Part shown: in pieces, positions 43,468 through 50,479 of the stretch
Layout: every line of letters starts with the position of its first letter
Numbering within the stretch: the stretch's first letter is position 1
Assembly: GCA_964441775.1 (NCBI GenBank)
Contig: CAYTVL010000004.1
Coordinates: 124,001 to 188,000, forward strand
DNA from: SYOC01 sp964441775
GTDB taxonomy: Bacteria; Desulfobacterota; Binatia; Bin18
Length of the DNA stretch: 64,000 bases
Direction: 5' to 3'
Notes under the pieces: generated by a model
What the model was told of the DNA's origin: nothing
The model's input: the letters and a program-made list of their open reading frames with translations, nothing else
Database searches by the model: none
Program-made: the position numbers and the translations under genes

Positions 43468-44313
43468 ATGAAACTTGGCATCGAGATGTTCGCTACCGAG
43501 TACGCCATTCGTCCAGATGATCTCGCGCGGGCTTGTGAAGAACGCGGCTTTGAATCGGTCTGGTTTCCTGAACACACCCATATTCCGGCCAGTCGCCGCA
43601 CGCCTTTTCCAGGCGGTGGGGACCTACCCAAAGAATACTGGAATACGCATGATCTCTTCGTGGCGATGATGGCCGCAGCGGCAGTGACGAAGACTATCAA
43701 GATCGGCAGCGGCATCTGTCTGGCGATGGAGCGCGACCCCATCACGATGGCGAAGGAAGTGGCGTCGGTCGATCAACTCTCGAACGGGCGTCTCCTCTTC
43801 GGTATTGGCGGCGGCTGGAATCAGGAAGAGATGGAGAACCACGGCACCCCGTTTAAGAAACGCTGGAAAGTGCTCCGCGAGAATGTGGAAGCGATGAGAG
43901 CAATCTGGGCGCAAGAGGCCGCCGAGTATCATGGGGAATTTGTCAACTTTGACCCGATCTGGAGTTACCCTAAGCCCCTTCAAAAACCACATCCCCCTGT
44001 TTTGTTGGGCTCCAATACCCCCCAGGGCTTGGCGCGAGTAGTGAATTACTGCGATGGCTGGATTCCTAATGCTCGAGCCTTCCAGAAGCTCCCTGAAATG
44101 TTAGACAACCTCTGGAACAAGGCTGCACAGGCTGGTCGGCCTAAAAACACGATCTCTATCTCCGTACTCGGTGCGCAGGGAGATGAGGCGATGTTGGCCC
44201 GCTGCAAAGAGCTAGGAGCCGAACGGGCGATTTTCTTCGTGCCATCGGCGGGGAAAGACACGGTGCTGCCATTACTGGATAAATATGCCGCTTTCATTTC
44301 GAAGGTCGCATAG
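43468..44313 (+). CDS. luciferase-like (LLM) F420-dependent oxidoreductase
   Basis: A 281-residue cytosolic LLM TIM-barrel protein: MKLGIEMFATEYAIRPDDLARACEERGFESVWFPEHTHIP at the start, IKIGSGICLAMERDPITMAKEVASVDQLSNGR and FGIGGGWNQEEMENHG, PLQKPHPPVLLGS. The PEHTHIP stretch is characteristic of the F420-dependent Rv2161c-like group. It would use reduced F420 or flavin for an oxidation or reduction in catabolism. The ATG has AAGGAGGATT upstream; the frame open from 43318 is not used. It is convergent with the acyl-CoA-dehydrogenase-like gene. Confidence 0.88.
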   Translation: MKLGIEMFATEYAIRPDDLARACEERGFESVWFPEHTHIPASRRTPFPGGGDLPKEYWNTHDLFVAMMAAAAVTKTIKIGSGICLAMERDPITMAKEVASVDQLSNGRLLFGIGGGWNQEEMENHGTPFKKRWKVLRENVEAMRAIWAQEAAEYHGEFVNFDPIWSYPKPLQKPHPPVLLGSNTPQGLARVVNYCDGWIPNARAFQKLPEMLDNLWNKAAQAGRPKNTISISVLGAQGDEAMLARCKELGAERAIFFVPSAGKDTVLPLLDKYAAFISKVA

Positions 44314-44340
44314 CAGAAAAAAGGAACTTACAGAGAGAAA

Positions 44341-44473
44341 CGTCATTCCTGCGAAAGCGGGAATCCAGAATGACAGAGCAAGAGATGGGAGACAGCGATA
44401 GAGAGGGGCAGAGCGGTCTCTGTTTCTTCTCTCTGTCTTCGTTGACCTGGATGCCCGCCTGCGCGGGCATGAC
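44341..44473. repeat. dispersed palindromic element CGTCATTCCTGCG...CGCGGGCATGACG
   Basis: CGTCATTCCTGCGAAAGCGGGAATCCAG and CTGGATGCCCGCCTGCGCGGGCATGACG are imperfect complements, each with an internal hairpin, at the ends of a 133-base unit. It occupies the gap between two converging genes. Confidence 0.6.
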
Positions 44474-44508
44474 GGATAAAAGAAAGAGCGCCCTTTTTAC
44501 GAAGCCAA

Positions 44509-45708
44509 CTACATCATCATCCCACTAGGGAGCCCAACCAGGGCGCGACCATAGCCTTCCATGGCAAACTCGAAGTGGAGGGCCAGGTGTTGTCCAGTTG
44601 CGTGAATGTCTCGCCAAATCCGCTGGAGCGGGTGCTGAAGATATAGGGCATGACCGCCGCTCAAATCAAACAAGCGGTCCACAACGCGAATCGACTGACG
44701 CACCATGTAACTGCGCCATGCGTAGTATTGCATCCGCTCTAGCTCGGTCGGAATCAATTGCTCGCCGGTCAGCGACATAATCTTGTCGGCGCACTGCATC
44801 ATCAGCGCCTCCACCGCATCGAGCGTGGTCGAAGTTTCGGCCAATGCCATCTGCGCGCTAGCCATGCCCTGCTGCGAGGTCCCAGTCGCCGAGTAGATCG
44901 GCACGCGCTTCTCAATCCATTGCTGAAAATGGGTAAGCGCCGCCCGTGCTGATCCTACCGCCGCCGGCACGAGCGCCAGACCCAAGGTCGCAATAAATGG
45001 CAACCGATACAAGGGATTGGTATTCAGCTTGTGCCCCGGAGACACGCCGGTTCGTTGTGAGCGCTCTAACCAAAAGACTCGATGGTGGGGCACGAACGCA
45101 TCTTCGACAACGATAGTGTTGCTATCGGTGCCCTGCATGCCGACGACCCGCCATTGATCATCGAGCTGATAGTCTGCTTTTGGCAGAAAGCACATGGCCC
45201 ACTCGGGTTTGGCGTTAGGCTGAGGAGCAATCAACGCGCCCACCGCCACCCAATCGCTGCACCAGAGCCCACTCAAGAAACTCCAGCGGCCACTGAGTCG
45301 GTAGCCTCCAGAGACGTGTTGGACTTTTCCCACGGGCGCAAACGAATCGGCCATCAACACGTTGGAATCCTTACCCCAGATTTCCTGTTGCAGCTCTGGT
45401 TCTACGTAACCGATCCAGAAGTGATGAATCCCGAGAATGCAATACACCCACCCGGTAGAGGTGTCACCTTTCGCAATCTCTGTCGCCACACGAACGAAAG
45501 TTCCGAGGTCCATTTCATAACCACCCCAGTGGGCCGGTTGCAGGATACGGAACAAGCCTGACTCTTTGAGCGCCCCGATCAAATCGTCGGGCAGTCGGCG
45601 TTGCTGATCGATAGCCTGCGTGCGTTCAGCCGCCAGGCGCGCAATTCCCCGGGCTTTCTCAAGCAAGGATTCGCTGGTCCGTTCGGTCTGTTGAACAGTA
45701 CTCGCCAT
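44509..45708 (-). CDS. HsaA-like flavin-dependent monooxygenase (acyl-CoA dehydrogenase fold)
   Basis: A 399-residue protein of the acyl-CoA-dehydrogenase fold group that includes HsaA, HpaB-like and DszC oxygenases. Signs are ARLAAERTQAIDQQRRLPDDLIGALKESGLFRILQPAHWGGYE, TSTGWVYCILGIHHFWIGY, and SGRWSFLSGLWCSDWVAVGA, which replace the usual acyl-CoA active-site Glu region. It probably hydroxylates an aromatic compound with reduced flavin supplied by a separate reductase (not in the window). GGAGGAC precedes the ATG. It stands alone on its strand beside the LLM gene. Confidence 0.82.
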   Translation of the reverse strand: MASTVQQTERTSESLLEKARGIARLAAERTQAIDQQRRLPDDLIGALKESGLFRILQPAHWGGYEMDLGTFVRVATEIAKGDTSTGWVYCILGIHHFWIGYVEPELQQEIWGKDSNVLMADSFAPVGKVQHVSGGYRLSGRWSFLSGLWCSDWVAVGALIAPQPNAKPEWAMCFLPKADYQLDDQWRVVGMQGTDSNTIVVEDAFVPHHRVFWLERSQRTGVSPGHKLNTNPLYRLPFIATLGLALVPAAVGSARAALTHFQQWIEKRVPIYSATGTSQQGMASAQMALAETSTTLDAVEALMMQCADKIMSLTGEQLIPTELERMQYYAWRSYMVRQSIRVVDRLFDLSGGHALYLQHPLQRIWRDIHATGQHLALHFEFAMEGYGRALVGLPSGMMM

Positions 45709-45893
45709 GTTCGCGTCCTCCTCTAGAAATTGCCCCTACACTTTTTCGTAAAACTGCACTACTGCCTCACTAATCCCGCTCTCTCTGAGTTTGTCGAAAA
45801 GTGAACGACAGCTTTACTGTGACCTCTCAACTAAAGCGCCAGCAAATGCTATACACCCAATTGGTCCTACTCATCCGTATCGTGAGGTGCACT

Positions 45894-47039
45894 ATGCTGC
45901 AGTGGATGTTCTCCCGTCGCCAATTCGGTCGTCTTGTAGGCGCTGGTGTAGGGGCGGCGATACTCGCGCCCAAGCTTACACGCTCTGTCGCCGAGGCGAG
46001 ATTGCCGCCTGGAGTTCCCGAGGATGTGCTGCAACTCAACTCCAACGAGAATCCTTATGGCCCATCCGCGAAAGCCTTAGAGGCGATGACAAAGTCGCAA
46101 CGCTGGGCTTCTCGTTACTCAGGACATTTAGAACAGCAAGTGATCGATATGATCGCACGGTATCACGGCGTCGACCCAGCTTGCGTGCTGCTGGGCTGCG
46201 GCTCAGGAGAAATCTTACGCATAGCGGACATGGCGTTTCTAGCGCCGGGAAAGAACCTCGTCGTTGCTGAACCCACCTTCGAAGCAGTCCTTACATACGC
46301 GGGAGTGACCCATGCGGACTCTGTAAAGGCGCCACAAACAGCAGATTTTCGCCATGATTTGCCACGCATGGCCGCCGCTTGCAACGCTCAAACAGGCTTG
46401 GTCTACATCTGCAATCCGAACAATCCCACAGGTACGATTGTGACGCGCGAAGAGTTAGCCGCCTTCTTCGCCCAAGCGCCGACATCCGCCGCCATTCTCG
46501 TTGATGAGGCGTACTATCATTTTGTCGAAGACCCACGTTGCGCCAGCGCCTTTGAATGGGTGAATAAGCAACCGAACGTCATTGTCGTGCGCACGTTCTC
46601 AAAGGTGTACGGCATGGCCGGAATGCGCTTGGGGTATGCAGTGGGATCGAAAGAACTGATCGCGAAAATGCGCGAACACGTGTTGAGCAACAACAGCAAC
46701 GCCGCCGTGCTGGAAGCTGCACTTGCCTGCTTCACCGACGAAGAGCTGATCGCGCGCCAACGTACACTGAACAACGACACCCGCCGCTGGCTGTACAATG
46801 AACTGGAAAAAGACGGGCGCCGCTATATTCCTTCGCAGGGAAACTTTGTCATGATCGAACTCGACGGCGAGGTGCAACCGGTGATCGACGCCTTTCGCCA
46901 GCGCAAGATTTTAGTGGGCCGCCAGTTTCCTTCGATGAAAAACTGGTTGCGTGTGTCAATTGGAAAGCCGGAAGAGATGGAGGCGTTTCTGGTTGGCCTG
47001 CGCGCCATCGCTCCGGTGATGGCAAGGAAAGCTGCGTAG
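45894..47039 (+). CDS. Tat-exported PLP aminotransferase (histidinol-phosphate aminotransferase-like)
   Basis: A 381-residue class I/II fold aminotransferase. The N-terminus MLQWMFSRRQFGRLVGAGVGAAILAPKL has a twin-arginine S-R-R-x-F motif followed by a hydrophobic stretch, so export after folding with PLP is predicted. The enzyme body shows LNSNENPYGPSAKALEAM, YICNPNNPTGTIV, VDEAYYHFVEDP and the PLP lysine in RTFSKVYGMAGMRLGYAVG. The ATG at 45894 is favoured by GAGGTGC upstream. Natural substrate is unknown; histidine biosynthesis would be cytosolic. A duplicate of its last 59 codons lies at 48161. Confidence 0.85.
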   Translation: MLQWMFSRRQFGRLVGAGVGAAILAPKLTRSVAEARLPPGVPEDVLQLNSNENPYGPSAKALEAMTKSQRWASRYSGHLEQQVIDMIARYHGVDPACVLLGCGSGEILRIADMAFLAPGKNLVVAEPTFEAVLTYAGVTHADSVKAPQTADFRHDLPRMAAACNAQTGLVYICNPNNPTGTIVTREELAAFFAQAPTSAAILVDEAYYHFVEDPRCASAFEWVNKQPNVIVVRTFSKVYGMAGMRLGYAVGSKELIAKMREHVLSNNSNAAVLEAALACFTDEELIARQRTLNNDTRRWLYNELEKDGRRYIPSQGNFVMIELDGEVQPVIDAFRQRKILVGRQFPSMKNWLRVSIGKPEEMEAFLVGLRAIAPVMARKAA

Positions 47040-47353
47040 CGGATTGAGACGCTGAGAGACCCGCATCACCATCTGTGCAGGATGGGATAGAGCCAGAAAG
47101 AGGGGACGTGACGCTCTGGCTGACGTAGTATCCGAAGAGGAAAGGGTCGGAGAGCTTCATCCGGTGGGCGGGGGGCGAGAGAGGCTACCGTGCTGTCACT
47201 GTGGCGGTTTGTGTCAGTTTCTATGTCACCAATATAGCCGCGATCTGCAAAGAAAGTAAAACAAGTGAAGCAAGGCTTGACACTATCCTCAAGTAGCCTA
47301 ACACACCGCTTTTCAGTATAGTAACGGTCACGATAGCGTAAGGATGAAAGGTC
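47040..47353. other. 314-bp intergenic region before the DUF104/PIN pair
   Basis: No gene. The first 105 bases (to about 47145) are duplicated at 48341-48445 together with the aminotransferase 3' end. A possible promoter, TTGACA at 47277-47282 with TAACAC 16 bases further, lies before the toxin-antitoxin genes. The 15-base AAGTGAAGCAAGGCT at 47263 recurs (one mismatch) at 48111. Confidence 0.5.
47277..47304 (+). promoter_or_regulatory. possible promoter of the DUF104/PIN module
   Basis: A consensus -35 TTGACA followed after 16 bases by TAACAC, a poor -10, about 50 bases upstream of the ATG at 47354. Position fits; sequence support is modest. Confidence 0.35.
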
Positions 47354-47605
47354 ATGACAAAACGTCTCAACGCGATCTATGAAAATGGCGTGTTCCGGCC
47401 CCTCGAACCTGTCAATCTACCGGAGCATCAACGGGTGATAGTGACACTCAGCGAGCCAGAAGAAGATTGGCTCGATACCGAGTTTATGGATAGCTGCGCA
47501 ACAGAAGTGCGGGAGCATGTGAGTCTGGAGACCGTCCACCAAATCCTTTCTAAAATTTCGGATTCCCTCTCCGATATCATCGTTGCGGAACGCGACGGTC
47601 GCTAA
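47354..47605 (+). CDS. DUF104-type antitoxin
   Basis: An 83-residue protein beginning KRLNAIYENGVFRPLEPVNLPEHQRVIVTLSEPE, the characteristic DUF104 (AF2212-like) antitoxin N-terminus, followed by a helical acidic tail that would wrap the toxin. Its stop codon is directly followed by the ATG of the PIN toxin, the usual antitoxin-first order. AAAGGTC precedes the start. It probably represses its own operon jointly with the toxin, as in related modules. Confidence 0.85.
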   Translation: MTKRLNAIYENGVFRPLEPVNLPEHQRVIVTLSEPEEDWLDTEFMDSCATEVREHVSLETVHQILSKISDSLSDIIVAERDGR

Positions 47606-48073
47606 ATGGTCGCTTACTTTTTTGATTCCAGCGCCCTGGTCAAACGTTATCATCCTGAAGTCGGCACCGAAGATGTGAATCGACTGTTCGACGAGACACA
47701 CTCTCGTCACTTCATTGCGCGGCTCGCCGTCGTGGAAGTACAATCGGCCCTAGTACGGAAAGTGCGAGAAGGTCTTATTTTGCTGACCGACCTCGACGTC
47801 GTACGTCAACGTTTGCTGGATGAGATTGCCCAGAGGCTCCTGCAAGTAGTACGGATGACCGATCTTCACTACCGCACAGCAGAACGTCTCATTCGTCAAT
47901 ATGGACCACAACCAGGACAACCACGTCTTCGCACGTTGGATGCTCTGCAACTTGCGGTTGCCTTAGAGGTACATCAGCAGACGCAATTAAGTTTCTTTGT
48001 CAGTGCTGATGAGAACCAGTGCAGCGCCGCGAAAGCGGAACAGTTAGTTATATTGAATCCCATTCAGCCATGA
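47606..48073 (+). CDS. PIN domain toxin (VapC-like RNase)
   Basis: A 155-residue PIN nuclease. The acidic metal-site residues are visible: Asp in YFFDSSALVKRY, Glu in RLAVVEVQSAL, Asp in RTLDALQLAVAL and Asp in FVSADEN. PIN toxins of this kind cut RNA, often tRNA or rRNA, with Mg or Mn. It begins one base after the DUF104 stop. The pair is flanked on both sides by copies of a neighbouring gene's end, suggesting that it arrived as a unit. It appears intact. Confidence 0.88.
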   Translation: MVAYFFDSSALVKRYHPEVGTEDVNRLFDETHSRHFIARLAVVEVQSALVRKVREGLILLTDLDVVRQRLLDEIAQRLLQVVRMTDLHYRTAERLIRQYGPQPGQPRLRTLDALQLAVALEVHQQTQLSFFVSADENQCSAAKAEQLVILNPIQP

Positions 48074-48408
48074 CAGAAAGCGAAAGTTGCTGAAAGAGAA
48101 ATGGTAAAGTAAGTGAGGCAAGGCTAGCATCTTACCAGCTGACTCTCTTCAATTCACTAACTGGACGACAAGGTGCAGCCGGTGATCGACGCCTTTCTTC
48201 AGCGCGAGATTTTAGTGGGTCGCCAGTTTCCCTCGATGAAAAACTGGTTGCGCGTGTCGATAGGAAAGCCGGAGGAAATGGATGGGTTTCTCGTCGGCCT
48301 GCGTGCGATCGCGCCGATTATGGCGAGGAAAGCTGCGTAGCGGATTGGGACGCTGAGAAACTCACATCACTATCTGTGCAGGATACGACAGTCCAGAACG
48401 AGGAGACG
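48074..48408. other. 335-bp region holding the duplicated aminotransferase tail
   Basis: Apart from the gene fragment at 48161-48340, it contains the AAGTGAGGCAAGGCT copy (48111-48125) and the duplicated downstream segment from 48341 to about 48445, which runs into the C-terminal end of the SIR2-like gene on the other strand. No functional gene is seen on the plus strand. Confidence 0.6.
48161..48340 (+). pseudogene. duplicated 3' fragment of the aminotransferase gene
   Basis: Fifty-nine codons and a stop read LDDKVQPVIDAFLQREILVG...IMARKAA, nearly the same as the C-terminus of the aminotransferase ending at 47039 (LDGEVQPVIDAFRQRKILVG...VMARKAA). There is no start and no upstream part. It is a partial duplication or the remains of a tandem second aminotransferase gene. 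Confidence 0.85.
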
Positions 48409-48966
48409 TTACGCTCTGGCTGACGTAGGGTTCGGAGGGAAAAAAGGTGGGCAATTACCCCCCAATCTTTGTTCATCTACTTGCGCCTTCGGTCCCAAAA
48501 ACTGTTGCCAACGGTGCCGCACCTCCTTATCGAACGGCTCGTGCACGGACACTTGGATCTTTCCTCTCTCAAGTCGAAAGCGAAGGGGATTAAGAAGCGT
48601 CCTCACCGCAGAATCGCTTTCTGGAAGGCTGTAGCCCCAGATCTCGACCTCGTGTGCGCGACGAAGCGCATCATCAGCCCGCCCCCAGATTATAGGCATA
48701 GGAGGAGTGCTGAGTTTCTTGAGGAAAGAAGGATAAGCAATAACAGGCGAGTGATTATTGGGGGGCAAGCCGGGTCGAAGCGCTTTCCTCTCTACTGGAT
48801 CGTAGACTAATAGTTCCTCGTCTGGCAGAAAAAAATTTAGGAAATCGTTTCCATAATATAGCTCGGTGTCGGCAAGATACCATCCCACAGAACCATGGAG
48901 TTTGAGGACAATGATCTCTGAGGGACGTGACAATTTCTCTGGGAGAGGGTCAGGGGTCGAAGTCAC
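48409..48966 (-). CDS. SIR2-like protein, C-terminal half (frameshifted)
   Basis: A 185-residue frame starting at GTG 48966 that continues the SIR2-like gene begun at 49471. It contains IIVLKLHGSVGWYLADTELYYG, the LKLHGSxxW block of SIR2-like proteins, then VIAYPSFLKKL, IIWGRADDALRRAHEVEIWGYSLPESD typical of the end of the NAD-binding domain. It overlaps the first half by 17 bases in another frame; the proline-rich junction FDP/PDPLPEKL around a CCCC run suggests a single-base slip. Alone, it lacks the nucleotide-binding start. The 3' end enters the duplicated segment from the aminotransferase locus. Confidence 0.65.
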   Translation of the reverse strand: MTSTPDPLPEKLSRPSEIIVLKLHGSVGWYLADTELYYGNDFLNFFLPDEELLVYDPVERKALRPGLPPNNHSPVIAYPSFLKKLSTPPMPIIWGRADDALRRAHEVEIWGYSLPESDSAVRTLLNPLRFRLERGKIQVSVHEPFDKEVRHRWQQFLGPKAQVDEQRLGGNCPPFFPPNPTSARA

Positions 48967-49471
48967 CGCAGCGTAGCTCCTTTAGGAACCCGTATCCATC
49001 ATGAGGACTCCAGCGGTCAATCTCAACAAGAGTTCTTTCGGCAGTTGTATCCCAGTTCAGCGTTATGACGACGTCACCAGCATGCAGTTTTTCTAATTCC
49101 GCTCGCAAATGTGCGCGTGGTGCTGAGGAGTCAGCGTCGCAGTAGTGTTTCCACTTAAAATACTCGACTAAACACTCGATCAGCCGAGACTTTGCACCGC
49201 TGGCTTCAGAAAGCCATTTGTGGTTCGAAGAAAAGTGCGAGATCTGACAAAGGTCCAGAACCGAAAGCGTAACCTCCGGATTCGGGTCTTCCAGAAGCAA
49301 CTGCAGAGGTTCAGGAGCTTTCTCTCTTACGTCCTCCCACCGATTCCATGCATTTCTCAACGAGAGATTCCCACTTTCGCGGACATCTTGCTCTATGGTC
49401 GTCATTAGTTCTCGGGCTAGTGGATAACCCGCTGGCCTTGAAGCTCCTGCACCAAAAAGGAGAACTTTCAT
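48950..49471 (-). CDS. SIR2-like protein, N-terminal half (frameshifted)
   Basis: A 173-residue frame beginning MKVLLFGAGASRPAGYPLARELM, the NAD-binding GAGAS motif of SIR2-like domains found in NADase-type defence proteins, and ending after DVVITLNWDTTAERTLVE, equivalent to the T-N-Y/W-D block. The stop at 48950 cuts the protein before the LKLHGS block, which lies in the overlapping next frame. GGAGGTTAT precedes the ATG, which is preferred to the frame start at 49507. Whole, the protein would be about 350 residues, the usual size of stand-alone SIR2_2 proteins. No phage-defence partner gene is adjacent; an HNH nuclease lies 170 bases upstream. Confidence 0.68.
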   Translation of the reverse strand: MKVLLFGAGASRPAGYPLARELMTTIEQDVRESGNLSLRNAWNRWEDVREKAPEPLQLLLEDPNPEVTLSVLDLCQISHFSSNHKWLSEASGAKSRLIECLVEYFKWKHYCDADSSAPRAHLRAELEKLHAGDVVITLNWDTTAERTLVEIDRWSPHDGYGFLKELRCGDFDP

Positions 49472-49533
49472 ATAACCTCCACGTGGATTCGTCGGGCGCA
49501 AGCTCACTACTGTGACGGCACTTCGGATTAACT

Positions 49534-49592
49534 TAGGAAACTGGTTTTCGAACAGCTTGTACTTCTTCTAAAAGTTGCTCAATGTTGCCGCC
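49534..49592. repeat. 60-bp direct repeat, copy 1 (left of HNH module)
   Basis: This segment (CTTAGGAAACTGGTTTTCG...) matches 50419-50479 with roughly four bases in five identical. Read leftward, both encode the same tail, GG(N/D)IE(Q/R)LLEEVQ(A/T)VR(K/E)PVS and a stop, so they may be remnants of one gene's 3' end on each side of the HNH genes. Confidence 0.7.
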
Positions 49593-49643
49593 CGCAAGCT
49601 ACGTAACCAAGCAAAGCGCTTCGACATGTATCTTAGGTTGCCT

Positions 49644-50072
49644 TCAGGTTTCTACTCGCCATGAGAGGCCCAGCTCAGCCAACAAGCGACGAATGCTAAT
49701 AAGGTTGGAATGATTCATGGAGAGCCGAGACACCGTTGCACGCCCGCAACCCGAGAGCCCTATAATCGTGAACGAATGCTGCTCAGACCATTGAAAGTGT
49801 TCACTCCATACCTGAGTCCGGGGATTAAATAACGCTATTCGTTGCCCCGACTCCGGATCTTCTCCATCGAGGTGCGCCCACTTGCGTGCATTGCAGTGAG
49901 GACACGCTAAGGCCACGTTGGACAAATCAGTCGGCCCGCCACGCGACCGTGGGAGAATATGGTCGATTTCAAAGCCGCCGATCTGGAATTGTGCAGGCAG
50001 TTGACAATATTCACAACGACCACCAGCACGTCTGATCACCGCCTCCCGAAATTGTTCAGATTCAGCGCTCAT
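49644..50072 (-). CDS. HNH endonuclease
   Basis: A 142-residue HNH nuclease. CEYCQLP and CPHCNARK form the zinc-binding cysteine pairs that brace the fold, and FEIDHILPRSRGGPTDLSNVALAC is the HNH core with the catalytic His in DHI. The C-terminal part (FTIIGLSGCGRATVSRLSMNHSNLISIRRLLAELG) is typical of cyanobacterial and soil-bacterial homologues. Its ATG overlaps the stop of the upstream small gene (ATGA). Such pairs occur as accessory modules; function as toxin, homing or defence nuclease is not known. Confidence 0.85.
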   Translation of the reverse strand: MSAESEQFREAVIRRAGGRCEYCQLPAQFQIGGFEIDHILPRSRGGPTDLSNVALACPHCNARKWAHLDGEDPESGQRIALFNPRTQVWSEHFQWSEQHSFTIIGLSGCGRATVSRLSMNHSNLISIRRLLAELGLSWRVET

Positions 50073-50344
50073 AGGTCAGGCAATACGCCTGGAATTGCGG
50101 TGCGCAGCCGAGTCAAAGCCGTTTGGGCTTCTAGCTTCTCAATCGTGCGTTTATGCACGAAATCGACAAGGGCAAGGAGTTCCTCTTGCTCCGTCGCAGT
50201 GAGAAACTCTTTTCGTTCACCTAATTCGTGTAGCCGCCGTTGTAGGGAAGGATCGAGTTCATAGTCTGCCAGCTTGTGTAGCGCCGCCACACACGCCTGA
50301 ATAGCCGACTGGAATTGAGGGTCTGCTGTCGATACTGCCGCCAT
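50069..50344 (-). CDS. small helical protein coupled to HNH endonuclease
   Basis: A 91-residue helical protein (MAAVSTADPQFQSAIQACVAALHKLADYELDPSLQRRL...) of unknown function. It includes LTATEQEELLALVDFVHKRTIEKLEAQTALTRL, a stretch found in small proteins placed before HNH genes in many genomes. Its stop overlaps the HNH start, so the two are translated together; it could be an immunity or antitoxin partner. The ATG at 50344 is chosen over the longer frame from 50392. Confidence 0.65.
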   Translation of the reverse strand: MAAVSTADPQFQSAIQACVAALHKLADYELDPSLQRRLHELGERKEFLTATEQEELLALVDFVHKRTIEKLEAQTALTRLRTAIPGVLPDL

Positions 50345-50418
50345 CGTTATTGAACCTCTTTTGCGGATGTTCTGGCCCCGTTTCAAGGTCACAAATTGCG
50401 ACCTTGAAGCTAGCCATC

Positions 50419-50479
50419 TTAGGAAACCGGTTCTCGAACAGTTTGTACTTCTTCTAACAGCCGCTCAATGTCACCGCCA
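50419..50479. repeat. 60-bp direct repeat, copy 2 (right of HNH module)
   Basis: Second copy of the repeat at 49534-49592, reaching the 3' end of the MetE-like gene (stop at 50471). Encodes GGDIERLLEEVQTVREPVS and a stop on the minus strand, out of frame with the MetE-like gene. Confidence 0.7.
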
